Source of the DNA: Aselliscus stoliczkanus
Lineage: Eukaryota > Chordata > Mammalia > Chiroptera > Hipposideridae
Direction: 5' to 3'
DNA: 64,000 nucleotides
NCBI GenBank assembly: GCA_033961575.1
Contig: CM066729.1
Location: 33,204,501 to 33,268,500 of the forward strand
Under the pieces are notes generated by a model, which did not search any database, was not told where the DNA came from, and saw nothing but the letters and a program-made list of their open reading frames with translations. Positions 26,530 to 37,984 of the stretch are shown here, in pieces; the stretch's first letter is position 1, and each line of letters starts with the position of its first letter. Made by a program: the position numbers and the translations under genes.

Positions 26530-26832
26530 ACTGTTACCTCTGCATAACAATCTCCACCAAAAACAATATGTATTTGTTAGCTCATAATCATTTGGATCAG
26601 GTAACATGGGTAGGGCTTGCCTGCTGCAGCTTGTCTGTATAGTTTTCCTCCCTAACCTGGACTAATGTTACTACTCCCCAGCATGTTTTTCTCTCAGCAA
26701 TCGCAGGAGCACAAGACACATGGGAAATGGACAAGGTCTTTTGAAGCCCAGGTATAAAACTGGAGCACAATTACTTCAGTCTGATTCTATTGGCTAACTA
26801 AACTGCATGACAAACCCAAAGTCAAGGGTCAG
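26530..26832 (-). mobile_element. MLT1-like MaLR LTR
   Basis: On the plus strand it starts with CTGCATAACAATCTCCACCA and TATTTGTTAGCTCATAATCA, the complement of the MLT1 3' end. It ends near TTGGCTAACTAAACTGCATG and CTTAATGGGAGGAACTG. Diverged; no internal sequence. Confidence 0.5.
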
Positions 26833-26944
26833 AGAAATATATTCTGTCCCTTAATGGGAGGAACTGAAAAGCTACCTGACAAAGTTATGAAATTCTGAAG
26901 GAGTGAAGAGGTGAGGTTAATGTGATCAGCCACAGGAAAAATCT

Positions 26945-27775
26945 ATCAAATGCTCACATGCTAAGAATTCTGCTGGGTCAAATGGGAGATAAGAAATATA
27001 AAACAGGGTTAATATGCCAAAAAACAAAAACAAAAACAAAACAGTTTATAATCTATTTGAGTAGATAACAAATTGCATATGGGGAAAACAAGGCAAATTT
27101 TTATATAAATGTGACTTCTGTTTTGGTCACCCATCTGACTTTGGGGGAATTTTCCACAATTTGTGTGCCAACTGAGACACTGGAAGCAGAATTTGCCTCC
27201 CAATATAAAAACCTGAAAACACCAGAGAAATTTGTCGGATCCCTAGAAACTTAAGACCTTGTCACAGAATCTGAGCTCAACCAATGGGGGCATAGGGATG
27301 GGAAGGGATGTCAGGAATATGTATTAGGACCTGTGTCTGAACAGAAGCAGGGATAGTAGAGAATGCTTCCTGGTAGAAGGGATGGTGTTTCCAGGGGCAA
27401 CTGTGGTGTTGTCACCAGTAAAAGAGTCCAGGCACAGAGGTGCTGGTTGTAGTGGAGTCATGACCACTAGTGTTGGACAGTTGGAGGTATTTTTGTAGGA
27501 TGGATTTTGGCTGCAATTCTTTCTAACTTAAATCTGTGTTTTTTGTTTGTTTGTTTTTTTAACCCCTTGGTCTCATTCTTATAACCCAATAGTCTGCTGC
27601 TTAAAAATACAAGCAGAGAATGATGCTTTCACAGTGTGAAAATTAAGAGATAAATTTTATAGCAGTTCAAAAAAGAAATAGCACCAGGAGCTGAGGAGTC
27701 AGGGAAAGGTTAAGGAGGACATGGCATTTAACTGATTCTTACAAGTTATCGATGGAGTAAATAAAGAAAGAGATG
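26945..27775 (-). mobile_element. L2 LINE 3' fragment, patchy
   Basis: Blocks such as AGTTTATAATCTATTTGAG near 27042, GAATGCTTCCTGGTAGAAGG near 27361 and CATGGCATTTAACTGATTCT near 27721 match the complement of the L2 3' region in order, with gaps and inserted sequence. Low similarity. Confidence 0.4.
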
Positions 27776-27839
27776 TGGGTTAGATACCCCGGGCAAGGAC
27801 CGTGGAATAATATTATTAATTTGTACAATTCTCTAATAG

Positions 27840-28500
27840 CTTTGATTATGTATGTCACCCTCATTTGTAGCTTCTGTGACAAGCAACCCCTGGAGTTTTT
27901 TATTTCCCTGACTGCCTCTGTTCAGCGCCCTTTTCCAACTCTTTTCCTCTGTCTGACAAAGACTGGTATTCTTTATGGCTCTTTCACAAACATACTTTTT
28001 TTGTCCCTTTATTGATGCTCCCAGGGAAAGCGCATCAAATCCTATATGTTAAACAAACATTTTTGTGCTGCTGTCTTCCAGATCTATATTTACAGCCTGA
28101 TCACTCTCAAGTTCCAAACATGTATAATTAACTGCCTAGAACTCTCAAATTTGATGCCCAGTTCCAGTTCAACAAGTTCAAACCGAACTTTGCACCTTCC
28201 TATTTCCCTGAGGAGCAGTTTTGTAATGCAGATATTTCTGACTTTTCTGAATTTCTTCTCAGCCCCCACAACTACCTCTATTCACCCCTGTATTGAATCA
28301 ACTATTAGGGCCTATTGATTTTTCTTTTCTATATTTCTCAAGTCTGTCTCTTTTTGTTGTTGTTTTTCCCATCTCTCTGCCATCATCTTTGTTCTGTCTG
28401 ACATGGTCTCTCACTTGATTTATGGTGAGAGTCTCATAACTGGTAATCCTCCTCCAACTATAGTATCCCTCCAAGTTTATTAAAAATACACCCACATTCA
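27840..28500 (+). mobile_element. L2 LINE fragment with decayed reverse-transcriptase frame
   Basis: An open frame at 28046-28318 (90 codons) includes QIYIYSLITLKFQTCIINCL, which aligns with the L2/CR1 reverse-transcriptase segment just after the YADD catalytic box (usual form QIYISSL...LL..CL.DI..WM). The YADD residues themselves are not preserved. The start codon is accidental. This is a fossil piece of LINE ORF2, not a host gene. Confidence 0.6.
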
Positions 28501-28629
28501 CTTTTTTTAAAAAATATTTAAATATGATTACTATATCTAAAAAATATTTAATGAGCTTTCAACTGCTCTCAGGACAAACTGCTATTTTGAATGGATATAA
28601 AATTGATTTAGCATAGAAAATCCTTCTGT

Positions 28630-28760
28630 GACCTTTTCTTTTCACTCTAGATTCTCCTTTTATTTTTTTCCCTACCCCTATGACTCCCATCACAATCTCA
28701 GAAACATTGTATGCTAATGCATGAAATTCATCTAAATGCATTTAACTAAATTTATCATTT
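28630..28760 (+). mobile_element. Second L2 fragment
   Basis: TGACTCCCATCACAATCTCA followed by TTGTATGCTAATGCATGAAA resembles the L2 segment that normally lies upstream of the YADD box, yet here it sits downstream of the previous fragment. It is probably a separate insertion or a rearranged copy. Confidence 0.35.
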
Positions 28761-28764
28761 TTCA

Positions 28765-31700
28765 CTCCTTTCTCTACCTCTTACCAATGATTTTTGCCCA
28801 TACTGTTACATTGGCATCATTTTTTTCTACATACTTTTCAGGAGAAGTTATATTCATTGCTATGATTTTCTATCTACTAAACACCTTTTTGATTACTAAG
28901 TCAACTTCTTGATGCATTAACATTGACTACTTTATTCCATAAATATACCTCATTTCTAATAAATCTCTTTTATGGCAGCATGAAATATAACTTGGAATCT
29001 ATACATAATATTAATATTTAAAAATATGTAATTTACTGTATTAGTGTAGTAAATACATTAATAAAAATCAAAGATATGAGTGTTTCTATTATATGTTTCA
29101 GTGAATTCTAGTTTCTTAACTATTAACCTCTTACTAAATTTATTAATTAATGATGATTGACAATGAAATAAGCCTTTGAATGAAACGTTTTTCTGTAAAG
29201 TACTACGTACCAATGTAGAACCTTTTAAGTTCATCATTCTATACAAAATATTTCTTTATGTGTTTTCATTCTATAAGTAAAAGGCTTTAAGGTTCTGAAA
29301 GTAACCACCTTATCCATATGGTCTATCTAAATCTAGTTTTTAAGAAATTATACAGCTCAAAACTTGACAAAAATACCCCAGGATTTAACCTAGAAACTAA
29401 ATGTACTAACCATCTACAATGAAAAAAATCAAAATTTAAATTTAAATTAATACACAGAGAACCTAAAATTATATTTAATGATGATATAGTCTATAATTTT
29501 AAGTCTTCTTTTCTGAGAAAACAAAAATGGAAAAATCTACAACTTTAGTTAGATCATAACATCTGGTTTACATTTCTTTTTTTTTGTTTGTTTAGTTGTC
29601 TTCATTCTACTGTACAGTTTTATAGTGTTTTCACCCCTTTCCACTTGCCATGACAAATTTTTACTTTGTATGCAGATTTATTAATAGTTAGATTGTTTTT
29701 TAGTCATCATATGCTGATGTAAGGTTCTTTCATCTCTTTTAAATTGTTGCTAAAAGGAATGGTTCACCTCATTTATCTCTATGGCTGAGTCCTCCAAATA
29801 ATAATGGCAGTGAATCAAGAAAATGTGTTTTTTTATCTTTCCCCTATTATCTTTCTGAAGTCACCACATAAATATTTAAAACAATAGAACAAAACTGTAA
29901 TCAGGACAAGAATATTAGTTCATAGAAGATGAGAGCTTACTGCATTCTGGAAGATAGGAAAACAATAGAAACATAGTTTGAGATTAAGCATTTGGAGTCA
30001 GTTAAAATCCCAATTGGTACAGGGAAGTCCATAGCTGAAGAGATGGCTGGTATAATCTTATAGAGAATCCAAAATCAAGGTCTGCACTGGAGACTCAGAG
30101 TCAAATGGAGTTTACTACAAAGTTTTTCTATGTAATAGCTACACCAACCAAATTCTTTATTGAAAGGAGGCTAAATTCCATAGAAAGTGAATTTCAATTG
30201 TTAGGGCTGAGGTGTTATTGATGGGAATTGAGAGAAAATGAGTTTCTGGCACTAGAAAATAGGTCCCTTCTCAATTTCCCAGCTGACGGACTCTTAGTGT
30301 AATACTAAACCAAACCCTGCCAGTCACTATCCCTCTCCGGTGCACACAGACCTTGCTCATTTCTTCTTCAGAGAAGAAGATGATTGGCAAAGATATCAAC
30401 ATCCATAGTAAATGAGGAAACTCCCATGAGCCACCGAAATCATCATCAAAATCATCAGATATATGAGAACAATATAATTTTTAAAATAATACTAGAAGAA
30501 ATCTAATTAATTTGTAGAAGAGAAAAACATTCAAAAGTTCAGTAAAATTCCATAGTAAAAACATACTCATACATAAACCAAGAACCAAACTGTATGAAAA
30601 ATGTCAGCAACCACAGAAAAATACTTCATAGAACTCAAAGAAAATCTAATGACATAAATACACAAGAATGTAATCTATTTCTAGGTAAATCCAAGAAAAT
30701 CTGTAACATAAGTTAAAGCACGGTTATAAAAATAATAAAGAAATCAAGAGAAAAACAAAGAAACCTAGAGGATATACCAGCCTGGGAAGTCAGAGAGCTA
30801 CTTAAAAAAAAACAGATAAATTTAATACCGAAGGGAGAGTCAAATAAAAGTACCCTGTTAACCCATCTTATTATGTATTCTAGAAATTTAACTTTAAAAA
30901 AACAAAGGGTTTTATGTCATTTTTGAATTATTGTTTTATTTTCTGAATCATCTTTTTTCTCTGGCATTAATATTATTTCTTGTGTTTATTTTGTTTTCTC
31001 ATATATCTTGTGATCTTTGAGGGTCTCTTAATATTTTATAACGAAGGAGTTTGCTGATTTACCACTGTGGATCTCGATGGTTTGTGTACGTGCCACTAGT
31101 ACTGTGTACTCTCTCCCCTAATTAAAGTCTAGCCAATTGTTATTTTTATTCCATTACACAAAATAATCCATACTTCGATCAGTTTTTCTGTAAGCATACA
31201 AAACCCCCTTCCCTGGTTGCTCTCCAAACCAGTTTGTCTGAAAAGGAGTTCCCAAGTTGTTTCTTGCTACATATTGTGGTTGTCACTCTCTTCTGGCTCC
31301 CCTTTATCTGTGAATCAAATCAAAATCATTCTGCCCTTTGTCCAGTGACAGCTATGACTCTACTCTGGATGTGCTTTGACTCATAGATTCCTTTTCTCTG
31401 ATATTTTTACTTTCTAAAATATTATCCTTAATATCTTTAATATCATCTAAAATATTATCTTTAATATCGGCCTGTAGGTAATACCACTATATGTACAATG
31501 TTAAAACTGATACTGACTCATGTGCTAGACAAGAGAATTATCTATCTCAGGAAACTCAACTTAGGTAGTTTTTTTTTATTTTATCAAGGGGAAAAAGGCA
31601 TGGAGAACTGAGTGAGTTATGTCTTCAAATAATCCAGAGAAAGACAGAGAAAAATCTCAAGGATATAGGAGTTAGCATTCTTTGTTCTAAAATAATGAAG

Positions 31701-32750
31701 GATAAGGTCAGATATAACAGACATGTACTTGTAACTTAATACATGTCGCAATATTTTTTCAATTGAAGCAAAATGGATCATTTTTATGAAGAATTATGTA
31801 GTGTACATGACAAAAAGTTAATGAATATACTATTAAATGGTGTTGCATCTCTCCATATGTGAATATGTTTATCTCTCTGTATACGTGTGTGTGTTGTGTA
31901 CACACATATATTTTATAGACCAGATAAACATTATCACAGGTTAAGGAAAATTATATAAATAGGTCTTTCATGTGTTTAATTTGATATAGATTAAAACACA
32001 GTATGCCCAATTAATTCATTCCATTACATTGTATTCTCATGATAAGTGATTTGAAGAAGAATTAGTGAATAATCTAGAATGCAAAATTTGCTTTTTAAAA
32101 AACAGTCATATGATCCTGGATATTGGTCTCATGTTATTAATAAGTAAAACACAACTTTGATCTTTAAACAATGGGCACCTTGCCACAATCATTTGACCTA
32201 TATTTTCTACTAATTAGATTTTCATACTTGTTATTATTACAATTTCATCATATTCACAATTAACCCCTAAGTGAGGCATATATAGAACAATTCAAATTAT
32301 TATAGAAATGTCAATTTACATTATAAATTGTATTTCAAATTCTACTGCAAAAAAGAAGTTTTAAGAAAATTTACATTTACCAGGCATGCATCTTGGACTA
32401 TTTTATGGAATGAACTTTAGGATATAATTACCCACCAAATGGTTTATTTTTCTATTAGGTTAATACTCAGTTCAAAGATATGCCAGAAATTTGCCAGATA
32501 AAAAGAAAATGTAGCACTCTTTTATTAAATCTTCAGCATAGATACCAGAATGTTTTAAATCAGAAAATTGTAGGAGATGGGAGAGTAAGATATAAACATA
32601 GTTAGGTCTCTATATTTGTCTAATCTCACACAGTTTTACTTTCTTTACAATTTTAACACTACTTAAACTTGCCTCCATGCACTTATTTTAATATTTTATA
32701 TATTTTATATCAATTTACTTCATCTATGTTTAGTCAATATATTGAGCGAG
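28765..32750. other. No recognised feature
   Basis: 4 kb of AT-rich DNA. I checked both strands for repeat signatures and coding potential and can name nothing with confidence. Open frames are at most 62 codons. Confidence 0.4.
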
Positions 32751-32759
32751 GTACTGAAT

Positions 32760-33065
32760 CTTTTGGGTTTCCCAACATAAGGCCATGAAGAAAGAAACAT
32801 GACTCATACAATGTTCCTGATGATGAGATCTCAAGGTCTAGTGAGAAAGGGTTAAGCTCTCACTTAAAGATATCAAGTGAAAGTCTACATAGAAATATGT
32901 AGAATATTTTGTGAACACATGTAAAAATAGATTAAACTAACTGATTTCAAGGGAGAAAGAAGGGTGGTAGATTCAAAATAATTTTCAATGAATAATACTT
33001 GAATTTGATCTTGAAAGAAAAAAGATAAGTTCATTAGATTAGGGAAAATGGATAAAAGAACTTTC
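32760..33065 (-). mobile_element. Possible L2 LINE remnant
   Basis: A weak complement of the L2 3' region: ACTCATACAATGTTCCTGAT, CTCAAGGTCTAGTGAGAAAG, then a block near 32990-33020 resembling the 'gaatttgatcttgaaag' area. Very diverged. Confidence 0.35.
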
Positions 33066-33359
33066 ATGAAGAGAAGTAGACATGAACATTCATCTTTTTT
33101 GTTTTACTAATGTATCTTTTTTTTGGAAGTATAATGCCATGAAAATAGTTGACTGAACACTCTGGGATTCTACTTGAAGTTGGAAATCATTAATTTGTCA
33201 TGCCACCAATTTTTACTGCATTGTAATTTTCTCTAGCAAAAGTAAGCTACTGAGTGCAGGAGCCTGGATGATAATGCTTAAATTATATCAGCATTATTTT
33301 CCATCATGAACAATATTTGGGCAGGTAAAAAAACTTTTTAATGACTTGGAATTCAGATT

Positions 33360-33800
33360 CAAAGCAAGTGACCTCCCAAATAGCTCAACTGCTGGACTGT
33401 CACATGAAAGTAGCCACAATACCATGGCCTTTAAAGATCACAAGATCTAGACAGGTTATCCTCACTATCTGAAAGAAGAGGGTCCCTAGAGAACCTTTCC
33501 TAAGCCAGAATGGTTTAAAGAGAAGAGACTAGCATTAATTTAATATGGAAATTTTTGTGACTGTTCCCAGTCCCCAAAAGAATAACTGAATCATACCAAA
33601 TATGTTTGATTACATCCAGTTTTACACTAAGCATAATATCTTTACAAGCCCTCTTAGGCATCTCAGATACTTGGGACACTGCTAGCAGATGCACAGAATG
33701 CATTGAGATAAAGCACAGATGCTCACACAGTTCAAAGCTATGGCAGCTTGATGCTGAGATGCTAAATGTATTTTCTGGGGAAGGAGCTTGGTGGTGCTAC
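33360..33800 (-). mobile_element. Possible Tigger/pogo DNA transposon remnant
   Basis: A minus-strand frame (33515-33703) includes MPKRACKDIMLSVKLDVIKH, which resembles the start of the CENP-B-like DNA-binding domain in Tigger transposases (a basic N-terminus followed by L(S/T)xxxKLDVIK). On the same side a plus-strand segment near 33455, GGTTATCCTCACTATCTGAA, resembles a Tigger terminus. Neither terminal repeat is clear, so this is tentative. Confidence 0.35.
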
Positions 33801-34287
33801 TCTGACTGCTGGGGTATGCTGCTGCCTCTGTAATGGCTTGCTGCAAAATAAATGCTGAATGTTGTTTTCCCTTTTTTCATGAAAGTGAAACTTCTCTTCA
33901 GATTTCTTTCAGTTAGTGAAAATAGGTACTAATGTGAGTCTTTTGTAAAAGCGATGTGGCATATGTGGACTTTAAAAAAGTGGGAATGCCTGCATGTAGA
34001 ATCAATCACCTTGATGAGCTATAATTTCTTGCTCTCTAGAAAATACAATTATGACAGAAAAAAGGGAAAAAAAGCAAAATCTTGTTTCTCGTTTCTCTGA
34101 AACTGAAATGAATATAATTCTGATTCAGTAAGAAGGAAAAGGCATTTTAATTGATGGTTACTCATTAATGCCATTGATATTGTAGCACTTTTTCCATGAC
34201 AGGGAGACAGGTTCTGTGCTTTTAGATAATTTGTGTTTACCTTCCTCTTCTACCGCTAGTCAATAGTCCATCGATATTTTATAGTCT

Positions 34288-34291
34288 CTAT

Positions 34292-34326
<35 letters not shown>

Positions 34327-34490
34327 TTTGGTTTTTTTTATTTTCTTTTTTTTTTTTAGCTGAGCCATCCTGCCACCTCTTGGCAGCTCAGCGGCAGCTC
34401 AGTTAGGGCTGGACATCGAACTGCTGTTGCTCAGAGCTCAGCTCACACTCTTCAGTGAGCTCTTAACCAACTGAGCCACTCGGCCAGCCC
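34288..34490 (-). mobile_element. tRNA-derived SINE, third body type
   Basis: Read on the minus strand: head GGCTGGCCGAGTGGCTCAGT with TTGGTTAAGAGCTCAC, then a body rich in GAGCTG/CAGCTG motifs, then A-rich sequence and a (TAAA)n tail, seen on plus as (TTTA)n at 34289-34329. The body is unrelated to the long SINE body at 60561. Approximate target repeats TATAGTCT (34280-34287) and TATGGTCT (34491-34498) flank it. Confidence 0.75.
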
Positions 34491-34794
34491 TATGGTCTTT
34501 TTATCGCAGTACTTTTCACTTGTGGCATGACAGCATTCTCTAAAAGAGCTTCTTTTTCATCAGTGCGTGTTGTTTCCATTATTTTGTGGGATAATTAGTG
34601 GGGAGTTTGGATATTCAATTTTTCACTAATAGTTATTTATAACGTGTTGACTACATAGACATTTCCTAATTGGTCAATTCTCAACCATTGCAAACAATTG
34701 CTCTTTTCTCAAGCATTGCAGATACAACAATCCTCAGTGACACCTTCTCTAAAAATGTGTTTGTTCCCTCCTCCTTGAGAATCCCACCAAGTAA

Positions 34795-34895
34795 ATTTGT
34801 GGTGGGATACAGATATCTGTATTTTATTAAGCACTATTTGTGATCCTGATTCAGGTAGTATAGGGAACACAACTGGAGAAACACTGTTATAATAT
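34795..34895 (+). repeat. MER5A-like hAT fragment
   Basis: CTGTATTTTATTAAGCACTA, GTGATCCTGATTCAGGTAGT and AACTGGAGAAACACTGTTA match the 3' part of the MER5A consensus. Confidence 0.4.
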
Positions 34896-35329
34896 GTTGC
34901 ATGCTATTTTGGCAGTTAGATTTTTCTTTCAGCAATACTCACAGCTTAATTTGTCCTTAAAGTATAGACTTCTGTGGCATGTTAAATCATTGAAGTTAAG
35001 GAATTTCACTGTGTAGTAAAATATACCAGCATTTTATATCTACTTATGCCTTGGGTTATAGATAGAAAAACTAAGCTTGGATCTGGACTTCTCTGCCATA
35101 CCATCTATCATCATTATTTTTAAGTGTAGTTCTATGTTTTTTACCTCATCACTGCCAACCACGGTGATTCCATTTACTGGTATCTTTAAGCAAAATAATA
35201 ATCATATTTTTCAAAGCCTCATAAGTATCAGTAAAAATCTGAAGGAGAGAATAGTAAAGACTATTCTTTTTACAATCTTGTGTGGGAAACAAACTTAAGC
35301 AAATAACCATGCACTTGACTTAAAATGTA

Positions 35330-35865
35330 ATTGTCATAAGTGCTATGAGAGAAAAGTATACATGGCACTTGAACATTATGTAAAGGGATATAATTTAGGA
35401 AGGCAAGTAGTCCTTTCTAAGGAAACTAAATATTCTGAGGAAGTAAAAGTAATTCAATTGAAGAGAGAAGGGTAATAAAGAGCATTACAAATCTAGAAAA
35501 CAATATAATTGAAAGCCTGGGAGAAATGAGATAAAACTAATGTGGCTCAAATACAATGAGCACAAGTTAGATGGACAGAATGGGATTGTTTTGGCTGACT
35601 AAAATCAAAACCATGTAAGCCCACCCTTCTTCCTTTCTTCCTTCCTTCCCCCCTTGCTTTCTTATTTCCTCCATGTCTACTGTAGGATTTGGATCCTAAT
35701 ATAAGAGCAATAAGAACTAGTTGAACAGATCTAAGTATATAAGCGGAATGACGAGATTTGGCTTTTGAAAATGTAGTATGCAAAAACAGATTAGAGATGG
35801 CAGTTACCTGGTGGCGATATAAGAAGCAGAGGTGTTAGTGAGGAAGCCTTTCTGGAGGCCACATG
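35330..35865 (-). mobile_element. L2 LINE 3' fragment
   Basis: The complement of the L2 3' region in collinear pieces: TAAGTGCTATGAGAGAAAAG, GAGAAATGAGATAAAACTAATG, and TTTGGATCCTAATATAAGAG. A (TTCC)n-like tract at 35628-35655 interrupts it. Divergent. Confidence 0.4.
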
Positions 35866-35898
35866 AGAAATGGTTTTTGGTTTCTGATTTTGTTTTGT

Positions 35899-36313
35899 TT
35901 TTAAGATTTTATTGGGGAATAGGAGAAGGGGAACAGACAAGTTGCTGTCCTTTTGTTCTTCAGTCTAATTGTGGAGGATATTGCTTCACTGGCCCACATT
36001 GGTATTATCGTTGTGCTCTTCCTGGGTAAGGCAGTTGCTCAATGGCCACTGGATGGCCACTCACGGCAGCTCATGGCAGCTTAGGAAAGCCCCTTCCCCC
36101 TGCCGGCCAGCCCCACTCCAGCCTACACCGTCCCTGGTGACTCATGGCAGCCCAGCTCCAGGTCAAGTTGTTCACCTGGACTTAGCTGTACTTCAACATC
36201 TTAGCTGTAGAGGGCGCAGCGTCAATGGCCCTCATGTGGGATCTGAACCAGGGCCCTACTGCTCAGAGCTGGTGTCCCAAGCCAACTATTAACCAATGAC
36301 CACTCGGCCAGCC
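35899..36313 (-). mobile_element. Long tRNA-derived SINE, inner member of a SINE pair
   Basis: The minus strand reads from the tRNA-like head (complement ends at CACTCGGCCAGCC) through a ~330-bp body to an A tail. Body landmarks are ACCAATGTGGGCCAGTGAAG and AACTTGTCTGTTCCCC (as complements). It belongs to a subfamily with GAGCTGGGCTGCCATGAGTC and a second AGCTGAG-type insert, unlike its neighbour at 36328. Frames of 65-107 codons across it are SINE read-through and not genes. Confidence 0.85.
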
Positions 36314-36327
36314 TGAAAAATATGGGG

Positions 36328-36753
36328 TTTTTTTTAAAGATTTTTTTTATTGGGGAACTGGGGGAGGAGAACAGCATTGGGGAATCAGGGAAGGGGAACA
36401 GACAAATTGCTGTCTTTTTGTTCTTCAGTCTAGTTGCGGAGGACATTGATTCACTGGCCCATGTTGGTATCGTCATTGTGCTCTTCCTGGATGAGGCAGA
36501 TCGGTCGCCGGCCTCTGGATGGTCGCTCACTGCAGCTATTGGCAGCTCATGCTGGCTGCCAGCCACTCACTGTAACCTATGGCAGCCCACTGCAGCTGGG
36601 GCTGCAGCCTATACCGTCACCGGGGCTCGCACAGCCCAGCTCCAGGTGGAGCTGTTGGTAGCTGTAGAGGGCAGTGTCACTGGCCCTCATATGTGGAATA
36701 TGAACCAGGGCCACTGGCATCCCAAAACCAGCTCTTAACCAACTCGGCCGGCT
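36328..36753 (-). mobile_element. Long tRNA-derived SINE, outer member of a SINE pair
   Basis: Full-length copy close to the one at 60561 (head complement CAACTCGGCCGGC; shared body landmarks). The target-like sequence GAGAAATGTGTTTTTA follows at 36755-36770. GAGAAATGGTTTTT precedes the whole pair at 35865-35878. A third version, GAAAAATATGGGGTTTTT, lies between the two SINEs at about 36315. The 138- and 114-codon frames here are products of the SINE. Confidence 0.88.
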
Positions 36754-36773
36754 CGAGAAATGTGTTTTTATAA

Positions 36774-37240
36774 AGGAAGAGGGAAACGAAGGAAATGAAG
36801 AAGGATCAGATAATGGAGATACATTTTATAGATAATATTGACAAAATTTTGTGATCAATTGGTGCTCACTTCTGATAACTCCCCTTTCTCATGCACCTCC
36901 AACATCCGGGCATTTGGCATAAATAGCAGTGTGCATAGAGAAGCCATTTGCTTCTCAGGAACATGGACAGAGGGGCAGATACAATGTTGGATTTAGAAAC
37001 CAGGGCTTAGTTTTGGACAAATTAAATATCAGGTTTTTGTAAGACATGCAAATATGGAGATCATGTGTATGTATCTGGATGTCAGTAGAGTTCTGGCCTT
37101 CCAAAGTCATTTTGGAAGTTATCAATGTATTAAAAACTTTCAATTGGAAAAGAACATGGTGCTCACCTGGGCACTTGTGTGAGATATGGCCTTTCACTTT
37201 CAAGATCAAAATAAAAAACACATGTTCTTCAGGCCCCACT
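36774..37240. other. No recognised feature
   Basis: Unassigned sequence. The overlapping 94- and 67-codon frames on opposite strands give no recognisable protein. Confidence 0.4.
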
Positions 37241-37249
37241 TATAATTAG

Positions 37250-37830
37250 CATCTCTAAATGTATATCACATGAGAACTGAAATGCCAGATAGCAGACCAC
37301 CCAAGACCATTGGTGACCATCCAATCAGTACTGAAATGCCAAAGTTAGTATCTGTCTCTCCTCCCATCAGGACCTCAAGCTGAAGGGTTTTGGGCCCTTT
37401 GAAACTGCCACTGACACTACTAGCACATTAATTAAGACAGTCACAGAATACTTTGGGCATACTAAGTTGTGTAGTCTGGATGAATCCAGTACTATTGATT
37501 TGAATGTAGGCCCTGGCATGAATTTTCAACAAGTGTCTACAAAAAAAGGAATTAAGATCAATGTATGCTGTTTTGATATCTTTCTGTTGATCTGCCAGAG
37601 AAATACAGGTTAACTGGGAAGATGTCTGGTCTGCAAGGCTAAACTAAGTAATACAGAACAGAAATGGGCCACTCTATGACTGAGTGATCAAACCAGTGTT
37701 TTTACAAGCTGATCAACTGGTGATATCCCACTGTCAGGCATAAGCCACACCTTTGTCTTTGAACGTGGGCAATATTTCAGTATCGAATAAAGGCTTCTTG
37801 TCCATCCATCTTAGTCCCAGAATAGCACAC
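37250..37830. other. Unassigned block of complex sequence
   Basis: Less AT-rich than its surroundings and free of any repeat I can name. On the plus strand a frame without a start codon runs from about 37337 to the stop at about 37610 (about 90 codons, including KGFGPFETATDTTSTLI). It could be a decayed processed pseudogene, retroviral internal sequence related to the LTR just downstream, or chance. I do not recognise the protein. Confidence 0.35.
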
Positions 37831-37984
37831 AGCCCAAATGAATTTGAGTTTTAAAATAATCAAAAAACAAGTTTTATTTGAAAGTAACAGACAGTTTTGA
37901 ACAAACTCAAAGCCTTAATATGTTGTACTTGTTTTCTTATATCATCTGCAATTTTAGTGTTGCTGGATATTAAGTTTATTTAGT

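Noticed and set aside
36322..36738. 138-codon open frame, the second longest in the window
   Set aside because: Lies entirely within a tRNA-derived SINE; the same frame types recur in other SINE copies (38186-38612, 60583-60903).
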